Positions 1 to 8,290 of a DNA stretch of 10,877 nucleotides are shown one piece after another (within the stretch, counting starts at the first letter, position 1; every line of letters begins with the position of its first letter). This DNA is from an uncultured Negativicutes bacterium (GTDB taxonomy: Bacteria > Bacillota > Negativicutes > Acidaminococcales > Acidaminococcaceae): assembly GCA_937926555.1 (NCBI GenBank), contig CALAZX010000212.1:1-10877 (forward strand), given 5' to 3'. A program made the position numbers and the translations under genes. The notes beneath the pieces are model-generated. The model made no database searches. It had not been told where the DNA came from and was given only the letters and a program-made list of their open reading frames with translations.

Positions 1-1
1 G

Positions 2-1180
2 ACCATGTCGTCCCGTGCGGCAGGCCTGGGTCTGAACATCATGTGCGTAGGCGCATTCGCCCGCTACATGGATAAGATCGGCGCATCCCGCGCCCTGGTA
101 CGCGCCACCATCAAACCGCTGCTGAAACTGAAATCCCCCTACCTGGTACTGGCACTGTCCTGGGTACTGGGTCTGACCATCGGCCTGTGCATCAACTCCG
201 CATCCGGCCTGGCCATGCTTCTCATGGTTACCGTATTCCCTATCCTGGTTGGTCTGGGCGTAAGCCGCATCGCCGCTACCGCAGCTGTGGCATCCACCCT
301 GTGCTTCGACTGGAGCCCCAGTGACACCGGCACCATCCTGTCCGCCGAGACGGCAGGTCTGAACCCGGTAATCTACTGGACCGACTACCAGGTTCCCATC
401 GTTATCGTGGCATTCTTCGTAGTAGGCGCCCTGTTCTTCTTCTTCCAGAAGTACATGGACAAACGGGACGGCCATGTGGTGAAACCCATGGACATCAGCG
501 CAGAAGCCGAATCCGGCGATCCGGCCGACCACGCTCCCGCCATCTACGCGCTGCTTCCTGTAGTGCCCCTGGCACTGATCCTCTCCTTCAGCCCCCTGTG
601 GATCACCTGGATCAAGGTGAACATCGTAAACGCCATGTTCATCGGTCTGGCAGTCGGCATGATCGCCGAGTACATCCGCACCCGGGATCTGAAGAACGTG
701 TTCGGCAACGTGCAGGCTTTCTTCGACGGATTGGGCCTGCAGATGGCCAACGTAGTCACCCTGGTCGTAGCCGGCCAGGTATTCGCCCAGGGCCTGATGA
801 GCATGGGCGTGATCAACACCCTGATCAAGAGCAGCCAGGATGCGGGCTTCAGCCCCATGCTGATGATGATTGTCATGGTTGCCATCATCGCTGTATCCTC
901 TATCGTGATGGGTTCCGGCAACGCACCGTTCTTCGCTTTCGCCGCACTGACTCCGGCCGTGGCCGCAGCCAGCGGTATCGCTCCGGTGCTGTTCCTGCTG
1001 CCGATGCATTTCGCGGCATCCATCGCACGTACCTGCTCCCCCATCACCGCGGTTATCGTAGTAGCCTCCGGTATGGGCAAGGTTTCCCCCTTCGACCTGG
1101 TAAAACGCACCTCCATCCCCATGGCAGGCGCTATGCTGGTCAACGTGGGCATGACCTTCTTCTACTACTACAGAGGCTAG
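2..1180 (+). CDS. dcuC: DcuC-family anaerobic C4-dicarboxylate transporter, 5' end cut by window edge
   Basis: Inner-membrane carrier of the DcuC family, which moves succinate, fumarate and related C4-dicarboxylates in anaerobes, usually for succinate export or exchange during fermentation. The reading frame is open to the left edge. The first visible Met (position 5) is almost certainly internal: it aligns with the E. coli DcuC stretch LLMSRGGDLG, so about 70 N-terminal residues are missing from 391 visible ones (E. coli DcuC has 461). Other family landmarks are GAFARYMDKIGA near the start, SPYLVLALSW, GSGNAPFFAFAALTP around residue 300, and the C-terminal GMGKVSPFDLVKRTSIPMAG, which matches the GMAKISPFEVVKRTSVP of E. 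coli. Hydrophobic segments run through the whole protein, with one charged loop at about residues 148-178 (KYMDKRDG to GDPADH). It ends 75 bases before a strong terminator, so it is the last gene of its unit. The family call is firm; the substrate is inferred. Confidence 0.92.
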   Translation, partial: TMSSRAAGLGLNIMCVGAFARYMDKIGASRALVRATIKPLLKLKSPYLVLALSWVLGLTIGLCINSASGLAMLLMVTVFPILVGLGVSRIAATAAVASTLCFDWSPSDTGTILSAETAGLNPVIYWTDYQVPIVIVAFFVVGALFFFFQKYMDKRDGHVVKPMDISAEAESGDPADHAPAIYALLPVVPLALILSFSPLWITWIKVNIVNAMFIGLAVGMIAEYIRTRDLKNVFGNVQAFFDGLGLQMANVVTLVVAGQVFAQGLMSMGVINTLIKSSQDAGFSPMLMMIVMVAIIAVSSIVMGSGNAPFFAFAALTPAVAAASGIAPVLFLLPMHFAASIARTCSPITAVIVVASGMGKVSPFDLVKRTSIPMAGAMLVNVGMTFFYYYRG

Positions 1181-1255
1181 TCTCCGGTCCGGCAGACGGA
1201 TTCAGGAAGCTTCCCCGCTGTGTGTAGAGAGCGGAAGATACCTCATCTCAATCAG

Positions 1256-1292
1256 AAATACCGTCGTACATCCCGTACGGCGGTATTTTTCT
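1256..1292 (+). terminator. Intrinsic terminator after dcuC
   Basis: A 14-bp stem (1256-1269 with 1275-1288, one G-T wobble) closes on the loop ATCCC and runs into a T-rich tract (TTTTTCTTTT). It lies 75 bases after the dcuC stop and separates that unit from the following symporter gene. Confidence 0.93.
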
Positions 1293-1295
1293 TTT

Positions 1296-1582
1296 CCGGC
1301 TTACGGCCGGAGATGTTTTCCGGGACTGTACCGGGTGATTTTCCCGATTCCTTTTCCACATGCCATTCCGGCTTCAACCCGTTTTTTGTATCAAAATCGG
1401 CGTTTCAGCCCGGATTTTGTCATAAAATCGGGATTTCGCCAAAAAAAATTCAAAAAAACCTGTTTTACCGTTATTGGGGTTTTTCTGCTGTTTTCTGCAG
1501 GTTGAAGGCTTTTTTGCCCGTTTTTTCTACCGTTGCTGAAAGTCCTTCCCGGCGCTCCGCCCCATCCGCACCAAAAAGTACC
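1296..1582. other. Gene-free AT-rich spacer with small hairpins
   Basis: I see no convincing gene between the dcuC terminator and the next promoter. The stretch is rich in A and T homopolymers, unlike the GC-rich genes around it. It holds a 6-bp hairpin TCCGGC-TTACG-GCCGGA (1295-1311). It also holds a bulged 9-bp hairpin at 1409-1432 (CCC, bulged G, GATTTT, loop GTCAT, AAAATC, GGG). The octamer AAAATCGG occurs twice, at 1393-1400 and 1424-1431. An open frame runs across it (GTG at 1220), but that frame begins in the dcuC trailer, passes through the terminator and has no ribosome site, so I do not call it. Confidence 0.6.
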
Positions 1583-1621
1583 ATGTATACATTTATTTTG
1601 TTTTTTGTTTTATGCTATAAT
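1583..1621 (+). promoter_or_regulatory. Extended -10 promoter of first AGCS gene, with upstream palindrome
   Basis: TATAAT at 1616-1621 is preceded by TGC, giving a perfect extended -10 element (TGnTATAAT). Seventeen bases upstream the -35 position is only TTTATT, which extended -10 promoters tolerate. Transcription would start near 1628, leaving a leader of about 22 bases, too short for a riboswitch. Just upstream of the -35 lies the perfect 10-base palindrome ATGTATACAT (1583-1592), a possible operator; that role is inference only. Confidence 0.8.
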
Positions 1622-1649
1622 GTATTGTATTCATTTTTAAGGAGAAAGG

Positions 1650-3104
<1,455 letters not shown>

Positions 3105-3122
3105 TTCCCATCCCTGACCGCA

Positions 3123-3156
3123 CCGCTGTCTTCCCCGGAAAACAGCGGACGCGTCC
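3123..3156 (+). other. Hairpin and palindrome in the 3' trailer of the first AGCS gene
   Basis: CCGCTGT (3123-3129) pairs with ACAGCGG (3142-3148), and part of the intervening bases can extend the stem after one C-A mismatch. It is followed at once by the perfect palindrome GGACGCGTCC (3147-3156). Neither has a T-tract, so neither is a terminator by itself; they may protect the transcript 3' end. Confidence 0.5.
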
Positions 3157-3193
3157 GACAGCTTCATGAGAAACGTCCTTTCAAGACGTGAGA

Positions 3194-3236
3194 AACCCCC
3201 GGTTCCGCACATCGCGGAACCGGGGGTTCTTTTTAT
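3194..3236 (+). terminator. Strong intrinsic terminator of the first AGCS gene
   Basis: A perfect 15-bp GC-rich stem (3194-3208 with 3214-3228) closes on the 5-base loop ACATC and is followed by CTTTTTATCTTT. The other strand has only TTTCTCACG after the hairpin, so it should work poorly as a stop for the convergent minus-strand operon. Confidence 0.95.
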
Positions 3237-3379
3237 CTTTATCTCTGTATCTTTTTCCTTTTCATTCCGGTGTTCTCAGCACTGATTTCCGATTCATGGG
3301 AACAGAGCCTTGCGGCACCGCTACACGCATTCCATCTTCCATCCGTCCTCCGCAGAGGCAGGCTGCCCCGCAGAAGAAA

Positions 3380-4015
3380 TCAGATATGGAACATCCGCCG
3401 GAGGAAGTCCATGGCAAAAGCCTCCCGCTCCTCCTGGAGCTCCCGGATGCGCCGTGCCTCCGCTGCCAGACCGGCAGCCCCGCCGCTTTCAGAAGGCAGG
3501 AAGAAGGGCTCCAGCCCCAGTGTCTCCCCCAGCCAGCAGGCCCGGGCCAGCCGGACCGGCTTCTCCACGCAGAGGAACTTCGCCGGCAGACGCTGGTTCT
3601 GCCAGGACACCAGGCTGCGGAACAGGCCGCCGCCACGGTCATCGTCCTTCAGGGAGCCTTCGGGAATCCCCGCCAGCGCCAGGCGCTGATGGAGACGCCT
3701 TACCCCTTCCTCCGTGCCGGAGAGCACCAGGACGCTGCCGGGGTTCTTCCGCACCAGGGTCCCCAGCCGTTCCGTCAGTTCTTGCAGCGGGCCGCCGTCC
3801 AGCTCCTCCGCAACCTCCTGCCGCAGCAGGATATGGGTCACGCCTTCCAGCAGTGCGGCAGTTCTCTCCGCCGGCACGATTGCCGCGTTTCCGTTCCACG
3901 CTCCGTTAAATGGAACCGTCCGCACCGCGGACAGCTCCCCGGCCTTCCGGTACCGGGAGGACCACAGGGGCGAGGTGGCTTTCGCCAGCAGGGCGTTCAC
4001 AAAGGATCCGCTCAT
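3380..4015 (-). CDS. Uncharacterised 211-residue protein coupled to the AGCS symporter; C-terminal half DUF218/YdcF-like
   Basis: I do not recognise a characterised family. The gene is well supported: its ATG overlaps the symporter stop as ATGA (4012-4015), and AGGAG sits 5 bases upstream, inside the end of the symporter gene. The product is soluble, with no signal peptide or membrane segment. Residues 94-120 (SVLVLSG, then AGIPEG), GGLFRSLV at 129-136, and 144-174 (LPAKFLCVEKPVRLARA through GLEPFFLP) follow the order of strands and helices in the DUF218/YdcF/SanA family: an LLSGG-like strand, a GIP turn, a helix near the NTxEN site, then a VTxxxHxxRA-like strand-helix. The usual DUF218 Asn and His residues are not kept, so this is a fold-level guess. 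The last 30 residues form a charged helix. Co-translation points to a job connected with the transporter. Alternatives are a degenerate nucleotide-binding domain or a lineage-specific protein. Confidence 0.78.
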   Translation of the reverse strand: MSGSFVNALLAKATSPLWSSRYRKAGELSAVRTVPFNGAWNGNAAIVPAERTAALLEGVTHILLRQEVAEELDGGPLQELTERLGTLVRKNPGSVLVLSGTEEGVRRLHQRLALAGIPEGSLKDDDRGGGLFRSLVSWQNQRLPAKFLCVEKPVRLARACWLGETLGLEPFFLPSESGGAAGLAAEARRIRELQEEREAFAMDFLRRMFHI

Positions 4016-5577
4016 TTCTTCTCCTCTTTGGCGGTGGCGCAGCAGGCGCAGTTCCGCACATCCTCCCAGTACTCGCAGTGGATGCCCACGTCAGCGGAGC
4101 AGAAATCCTGGCAGCCGTTCTTCCGGAAATGGTTGGTGGCCCGGAGCACGTACTTGGCTCCCAGATACAGCAGCGGCACGTTGACGTACACGATGCTGAT
4201 GTTGGCCAGGTCGGAGAAGGCCCACAGGTTGCCCAGGTCGTAGCCGGCGATGTTCACCAGGATGCCGAAGGTGGCCACGCAGAGGCCCAGGATGCGGACG
4301 CCGTTGATGAAACCGCTGTTCCGGCTGATCCGGTTGGCGGCGATCTCGGAGAAGGAAATCATGCCCAGCAGGCAGGTGTAAGCGAAGAGGCAGAAACAGA
4401 TGGTGAGCATCAGCATCACCAGGGTGTGCATCCCCGCCATGGGGGTCAGCTCCTTCACACTCAGGAGGAACTTGGGCAGTTTGCCCGCCGCGCTCCAGGC
4501 GGCCGCGTCATGGGTCCAGTAATGGGCCATAACGACGATGAAGCCGGTCATGGTGCAGATGATATGGGTATCGAGAAAAACGCCCAGAGCGGCGATTATG
4601 CCCTGCTCACAGGGGTGTTTCGCATCCGCCGCCGCAGCCGGCATGGTGATGGTACCCTGGCCGGCCTCGTTGCTCATCAGTCCGCGTTTCACGCCCTGGA
4701 CCAGGGCGGTGCCGAAGAGACCGCCGAACACGGCTTCCGGCGTGAAGGCCCCGTTGAACACGGAGCCGAAGAAATAGGACACGCTGTGGATGTTGGTGCC
4801 GATCAGCAGCAGCACCGTCAGCACGTAGACAACTGCCATCACGGGCACCAGCTTGTCCGTCACCCGGGTCACCTTGCGGATACCGCCGAAGGTGATGATG
4901 CCGGTGAGGAGGATGGTCACCGCCGCGGTGATCCAGTACAGGGAGGAGTCGGTAGCGATGGTGGTGCCGGTGGCCAGCTCGGCGATGGCGCCCACGGAGG
5001 ACACCACGTTGAAGCCCTGGGCCGGCAGGCAGAACATGGCGTAGGCGATGTACACCAGAGACAGCGCCACGCCTACCCAGACACGGTTGCCCAGGAGCCG
5101 TCTGCCGTAGAAAGGCAGACCGCCCACGAACTCGTCATCCTTCTTCTCCTTGAACAGCTGGGCCAGCGTGGCCTCCGTATAGGCCAGGGCCATGCCGAAG
5201 AAGGCGGAGATCCACATCCAGAACAGGGCGCCGGGACCGCCGACGGAAATGGCGCCGGTGACGCCCAGGATGTTGCCCGGGCCCACGCGCATGGCGGAGC
5301 TCAGGAAGAAGGCCGCCATCGGGGAGATGCCCGTGGCCACCGTCCTTCTGGCCACCATCAGCCGGATGCCCTTGAAGAAATGCGTCACCTGGATGAAGCC
5401 CAGCTTCACCGTGAAGTAGACGCCGGAACCGAACAGCACGATCACCGCCAGGGAGAAATTCCCCAGCAGCGGGATGCTGCGGTACCACTCGAAATTGGTG
5501 GGAAAGTCCCAGAAGAAATCGGACAAGGGACCTACAAACGCCAGTATACTGTTGATGGCGGCAAAAAGCTCTTTCAT
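4012..5577 (-). CDS. AGCS-family sodium:amino-acid symporter, second copy, with cysteine-rich C-terminal tail
   Basis: Polytopic inner-membrane symporter of the alanine/glycine:cation family, 521 residues, clearly diverged from the first copy. Family landmarks are AMRVGPGNILGVTGAISVGG followed by PGALFWMWI (about residues 94-123), EATLAQLFK, GGLPFYGRRLLGN, and KRGLMSNEAGQGTITMPAAA near residue 300. The ATG at 5577 has AGGAGG 7 bases upstream (5585-5590). A good promoter and a leader of about 60 bases precede it. The cytosolic tail is odd: after the last membrane segment come six cysteines (489, 493, 501, 510, 512, 513; C-x3-C-x7-C-x8-C-x-C-C) plus His483 and His500, which suggests metal or redox binding. 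The first copy has an acidic tail without cysteines. The stop codon overlaps the start of the next gene, so the two are co-translated. The family is certain; substrate and tail role are unknown. Confidence 0.95.
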   Translation of the reverse strand: MKELFAAINSILAFVGPLSDFFWDFPTNFEWYRSIPLLGNFSLAVIVLFGSGVYFTVKLGFIQVTHFFKGIRLMVARRTVATGISPMAAFFLSSAMRVGPGNILGVTGAISVGGPGALFWMWISAFFGMALAYTEATLAQLFKEKKDDEFVGGLPFYGRRLLGNRVWVGVALSLVYIAYAMFCLPAQGFNVVSSVGAIAELATGTTIATDSSLYWITAAVTILLTGIITFGGIRKVTRVTDKLVPVMAVVYVLTVLLLIGTNIHSVSYFFGSVFNGAFTPEAVFGGLFGTALVQGVKRGLMSNEAGQGTITMPAAAADAKHPCEQGIIAALGVFLDTHIICTMTGFIVVMAHYWTHDAAAWSAAGKLPKFLLSVKELTPMAGMHTLVMLMLTICFCLFAYTCLLGMISFSEIAANRISRNSGFINGVRILGLCVATFGILVNIAGYDLGNLWAFSDLANISIVYVNVPLLYLGAKYVLRATNHFRKNGCQDFCSADVGIHCEYWEDVRNCACCATAKEEKK

Positions 5578-5645
5578 GAATTGACCTCCTGTGCCAGACG
5601 GCCCGGCTCATCCGGATACGCCATTCTGACTTTTTTAATGTTTTA

Positions 5646-5674
5646 ATTATATACCATTAACATATGTAAGGCAA
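5646..5674 (-). promoter_or_regulatory. Promoter of the second AGCS operon
   Basis: On the minus strand TTGCCT (5669-5674) and TATAAT (5646-5651) are separated by 17 bases. Transcription would start near 5639, about 60 bases before the ATG. The spacer contains the palindrome ACATATGT (5660-5667). The upstream edge of the -35 box runs into the T-tract of the ktrA terminator. I see no glycine riboswitch in the leader, although such elements often control AGCS genes. Confidence 0.82.
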
Positions 5675-5703
5675 AAAAGAAAAGACGCGGCAGGCGTCTT
5701 TTC
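5673..5703 (-). terminator. Intrinsic terminator of the ktrB-ktrA operon
   Basis: A perfect 10-bp stem GAAAAGACGC/GCGTCTTTTC (5679-5688 with 5694-5703) with loop GGCAG is followed on the minus strand by TTTTTT (5678-5673). It lies 44 bases after the ktrA stop. Confidence 0.9.
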
Positions 5704-5746
5704 CCGATAGTCGCTCAGTATAGATTTTTCACGGCCTGCCGGCGGA

Positions 5747-6394
5747 TCAGTTCCGCAGCAGCTTCTGGATGTTCTCCATGGTGCCCAGCACCAGCAGCCG
5801 GTGCTGCTCCATGAACACGGTCTCCGGCCGGATACCCAGGTCCAGGTCATCCCCGTCCTTGGTGGCCATCACCGTCACATTGTATTTCTTGCGGATATCC
5901 AGCATCCCCACCGTGTAGCCGATCCAGGCCTTGGGCACGGAGATCTCGTAGATGCCGTGCTTGTCGTCCATGGGGATGTAGTCGAAGATGTTGTCGGAGC
6001 TGTAGCAGACCGCCGTCCAGATGGCCATCTGCTTCTCCGGATAGATCACCTCGTCGGCGCCGTTGCGGCGCAGGAACTTGGCCTGCACGTCACGGGCGGC
6101 GCGGGACACCACGGTCTTGGCCCCCATCTCCTTCAGGAGGGAGGTGGTCTCCAGGGAGGCCAGGAAATTGTCCCCGATGGCCACGATGCAGACATCAAAA
6201 TTCTTCACTCCCAAGGTGTCCAGGAAAGCCTCCTGGGTAGCGTCGCCAATCTGCGCGCTGGTCACCAGGTTCAGGGCCTCGTTCACCCGGTCCTCCCGGT
6301 TGTCCACCGCCATGACCTGCACATTCAGCTCCATCAGTTTCTCGGCGATATGACGGCCGAAACGGCCCAGTCCTATCAGCAATACAGTTCTCAT
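5747..6394 (-). CDS. ktrA: TrkA-family potassium uptake regulatory subunit (KtrA type)
   Basis: Cytosolic RCK subunit that forms a ring under the KtrB/TrkH channel and gates potassium uptake in response to bound nucleotide. The 215-residue length is that of single-RCK KtrA/KtrC proteins, not of the doubled E. coli TrkA (about 458). The N-terminal Rossmann domain starts at once: VLLIGLGRFG at residues 4-13 (GxGxxG) and an acidic residue, Asp31, ending strand 2 (VMAVDNRED). GDATQEAFL and FDVCIVAIGDNFLASL follow. From about residue 145 on lies the TrkA_C domain (YEISVPKAWIGYTVGMLDIR onward). The ATG has GGAGGG (6401-6406) 6 bases upstream. It follows the channel gene after a 109-base gap that shows no terminator, so the two probably form one operon, with this gene last. 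Confidence in family and pairing is high. Confidence 0.95.
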   Translation of the reverse strand: MRTVLLIGLGRFGRHIAEKLMELNVQVMAVDNREDRVNEALNLVTSAQIGDATQEAFLDTLGVKNFDVCIVAIGDNFLASLETTSLLKEMGAKTVVSRAARDVQAKFLRRNGADEVIYPEKQMAIWTAVCYSSDNIFDYIPMDDKHGIYEISVPKAWIGYTVGMLDIRKKYNVTVMATKDGDDLDLGIRPETVFMEQHRLLVLGTMENIQKLLRN

Positions 6395-6503
6395 TCCGTC
6401 CCCTCCCCGGTCCGGCGCCTTCTCTTCAGCTTCCGGACATCATCCGTCTGTTTCCGTTGCGTTTTGCTTCCCTGATTATCTCAATGATTTTTTATCAGCT
6501 CCG

Positions 6504-7847
6504 TCATCCCACCGTGATCTTCTCCTCGGGCAGCCGGGAGACTTTGGCGGGATGGGGGTTCACAGCGGCGAAGATCAGCGTCAGTCCGCCGACTCTGCCG
6601 AAGAACATCAGCCCGATCAGCACCAGATGGGAGGCCGTCCCCAGATGAGGCGTGATTCCCAGTGTCAGTCCCACCGTGCCGATGGCCGAGGCCGTCTCGA
6701 AGAGGCAGGTGAGCAGGGGGATGTTCTCCCAGTAGCTGATCAGCAGCGCCGCGCCGAAGAACAGGGCGCCATACATCATGAGGATGGTGGCCGCCGTCTT
6801 GATCACCGACTCGCCAATCCGCCGGTCGAAGCATTCCGTCTCGTCTTTCTGCCTGAACACCGCGATGGCCGTCAGGAGCAGCACCAGGATGGTGGTGGTC
6901 TTCATGCCGCCCGCCGTGGATCCCGGAGAGCCGCCGATGAGCATCAGCGCGATCATCATGCCTTTGCCCGTATCCGTCAGCGTGCCCAGGTCCGCCGTGT
7001 TGAAACCGGCGGTACGGGTGGTGGCCGACTGGAACAGGGACTCCCAGAGCCGCTGCCAGAAAGGCAGTCCCTGGTATTCACAGAAGAAGAAATACAGTGC
7101 CGGCACCACGATCAGGGTGGCGGTCACCGTGAGGATCACTTTCGTCTGCAGCCGGTACCGGTGGAAATGATGGGTGTTCTGCCGCAGGTCGTCCCAGGTG
7201 GTGAAACCGATACCGCCCACCACGATCAGCGCCACCACCACGATATTCACCAGGGCGGAACCGCTGTAGGACACCAGGGAGGAGTACTCCGCCTTCACGC
7301 CCATCAGGTCGAAGCCCGCGTTGCAGAACGCGGAGATGGAGTGGAAGATGCTGTACCCGATACCCCGGAAGAAGCCGAATTCCGGCACAAAAACGAAAGA
7401 AAGGGCGATAGCGCCCACTATCTCGATAGCAGCCGCCATGGAGACGATAAATCCCGTCAGACGCACGATTCCGCCCACATTGGGAGCGGAGATGGCCGCC
7501 TGCATGGTGCTGCGCTGAAGCAGGTCGATCTTATGGTGCCCCATCATAGCGATGGCCACCGCCATGGTCACAACGCCCATGCCGCCCACCTGGATCAGCA
7601 GCAGGATCACCAGCTTGCCGAAGAGGGACCAGTACATGGCCGTGTCATGCACCACCAGCCCCGTCACGCACATGGCCGACGTGGCGGTGAACAGCGCGTC
7701 CACAAAGGAAGCGCCGCCCCACTCCGCCGTGGCGAAGGGCAGCATCAGGAGCAGAGTGCCCGTGAGGATGCCGATGACGAAGGTGGCGATGATGATCTGG
7801 GAGGACGTCATTCGTTTTTCATAGAAATGGGAAAAGCCGCTGAACAT
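6504..7847 (-). CDS. ktrB: TrkH/KtrB-family potassium transporter channel subunit
   Basis: Membrane subunit of a Ktr-type potassium uptake system: four membrane-pore-membrane repeats surround one pore whose selectivity filter uses one glycine per repeat. All four filter segments are visible: AMCVTGLVV (Gly about 63), AFCNAGFDLMG (about 177), TTRTAGFNT (about 280) and ASAIGTVGLTLG (about 391). The loop GGSPGSTAGGMKTTT, which gates the pore in this family, is intact. I place the start at ATG 7847 (447 residues) because AAAGGA lies 6 bases upstream (7854-7859). A GTG five codons earlier (7862) is in frame but has no ribosome site of its own. Length is typical. The KtrA-type partner follows on the same strand. 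Such systems usually couple uptake to Na+; that is family knowledge, not visible here. Confidence 0.95.
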   Translation of the reverse strand: MFSGFSHFYEKRMTSSQIIIATFVIGILTGTLLLMLPFATAEWGGASFVDALFTATSAMCVTGLVVHDTAMYWSLFGKLVILLLIQVGGMGVVTMAVAIAMMGHHKIDLLQRSTMQAAISAPNVGGIVRLTGFIVSMAAAIEIVGAIALSFVFVPEFGFFRGIGYSIFHSISAFCNAGFDLMGVKAEYSSLVSYSGSALVNIVVVALIVVGGIGFTTWDDLRQNTHHFHRYRLQTKVILTVTATLIVVPALYFFFCEYQGLPFWQRLWESLFQSATTRTAGFNTADLGTLTDTGKGMMIALMLIGGSPGSTAGGMKTTTILVLLLTAIAVFRQKDETECFDRRIGESVIKTAATILMMYGALFFGAALLISYWENIPLLTCLFETASAIGTVGLTLGITPHLGTASHLVLIGLMFFGRVGGLTLIFAAVNPHPAKVSRLPEEKITVG

Positions 7848-7911
7848 AGGATATCCTTTCACCGGGACGCCCCGGCCTGTCGTTTACTCCGAAACACTTT
7901 TCCATGACTCT

Positions 7912-7928
7912 ATCATATCACATATCAC
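7912..7928 (-). promoter_or_regulatory. Candidate ktrB promoter (extended -10) overlapping a heptamer direct repeat
   Basis: On the minus strand TATGAT (7912-7917) is preceded by TGA, forming an extended -10 element. The -35 position (TTTCCT, 7935-7940) is poor. The tandem repeat GTGATATGTGATAT (7915-7928) overlaps it and could be an operator. A second TATAAT at 7974-7979 lacks a recognisable -35. The choice between them is uncertain. No c-di-AMP riboswitch is evident in the leader. Confidence 0.45.
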
Positions 7929-8057
7929 GGTACTAGGAAAAAACCCGCCGTGAAATAACCTGTAACCAGTCCTATTATAATACGGCTTTTTCCCGCCGCC
8001 TATATACCGGCGTGAAAGTTCATTTTTTCGCCACACATGGGAAGATGACCGGAAAAC

Positions 8058-8084
8058 AAAAAAACTCACACCGAAGTGTGAGTT
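8058..8084 (-). terminator. Intrinsic terminator of the tRNA unit (UUCG loop)
   Basis: On the minus strand AACTCACAC pairs with GTGTGAGTT (8063-8084) around a TTCG tetraloop and continues as TTTTT. It starts 11 bases after the CCA end of tRNA-Glu. Confidence 0.94.
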
Positions 8085-8094
8085 GTGAATTCAT

Positions 8095-8169
8095 TGGTAG
8101 CGCTAACGGGAATCGAACCCGTGATTTCGCCTTGAGAGGGCGACGTCTTAGCCGCTTGACCATAGCGCC
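8095..8169 (-). tRNA. tRNA-Glu (anticodon CTC)
   Basis: A full 75-base cloverleaf with encoded CCA. The acceptor is GGCGCTA with TAGCGCT, discriminator A. The D arm is GTC/GAC, the anticodon stem TCGCC/GGCGA with loop CTCTCAA (anticodon CTC, reading GAG), and the T arm ACGGG/CCCGT with loop TTCGAAT. The first acceptor pair is G1-U72 rather than the usual G-C. It is the second gene of a Gln-Glu tRNA unit. Confidence 0.95.
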
Positions 8170-8200
8170 ATGAAAACTGTTATGAAACTTTAATAAAAAA

Positions 8201-8274
8201 TGGCTCCGGGACTAGGGCTCGAACCCAGACAAGAAGATCCAGAATCTCCTGTGCTACCATTACACCATCCCGGA
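8201..8274 (-). tRNA. tRNA-Gln (anticodon CTG)
   Basis: A full 74-base cloverleaf with encoded CCA. The acceptor is TCCGGGA with TCCCGGA, discriminator G. The D arm is GTG/CAC. The anticodon stem is GGAGA/TCTTC (one G-T pair) with loop TTCTGGA, anticodon CTG, reading CAG. The T arm is CTGGG/CCTAG with loop TTCGAGC. It is the first gene of the unit, 31 bases before tRNA-Glu. Both tRNAs are the C34 isoacceptors that read only codons ending in G, as expected in a GC-rich genome. Confidence 0.95.
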
Positions 8275-8290
8275 GTGAGGTTACTTGTAT

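Noticed and set aside
5578..5645. Glycine riboswitch upstream of the second AGCS gene
   Set aside because: AGCS genes are often controlled this way, but the leader of about 60 bases is too short and lacks the conserved glycine-riboswitch cores; the first AGCS leader is shorter still.
3910..5646. A 578-codon open frame on the plus strand, longer than the real gene beneath it
   Set aside because: It runs antisense to the second AGCS symporter, is rich in His, Gly, Gln and Asp with no domain, and has no ribosome site. Such frames are expected opposite GC-rich genes with strong codon bias.
6552..7907. A 451-codon plus-strand frame opposite ktrB
   Set aside because: His, Arg and Gln-rich shadow of the real potassium channel gene, with no recognisable domain.
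7848..7990. c-di-AMP (ydaO-type) riboswitch before ktrB
   Set aside because: Known before some ktr operons, but I find neither the conserved core nor a following terminator or anti-terminator arrangement here.
7884..8069. A 61-codon minus-strand frame between the tRNAs and ktrB
   Set aside because: Its GTG lies inside the tRNA terminator stem, there is no ribosome site, and it covers the ktrB promoter region.
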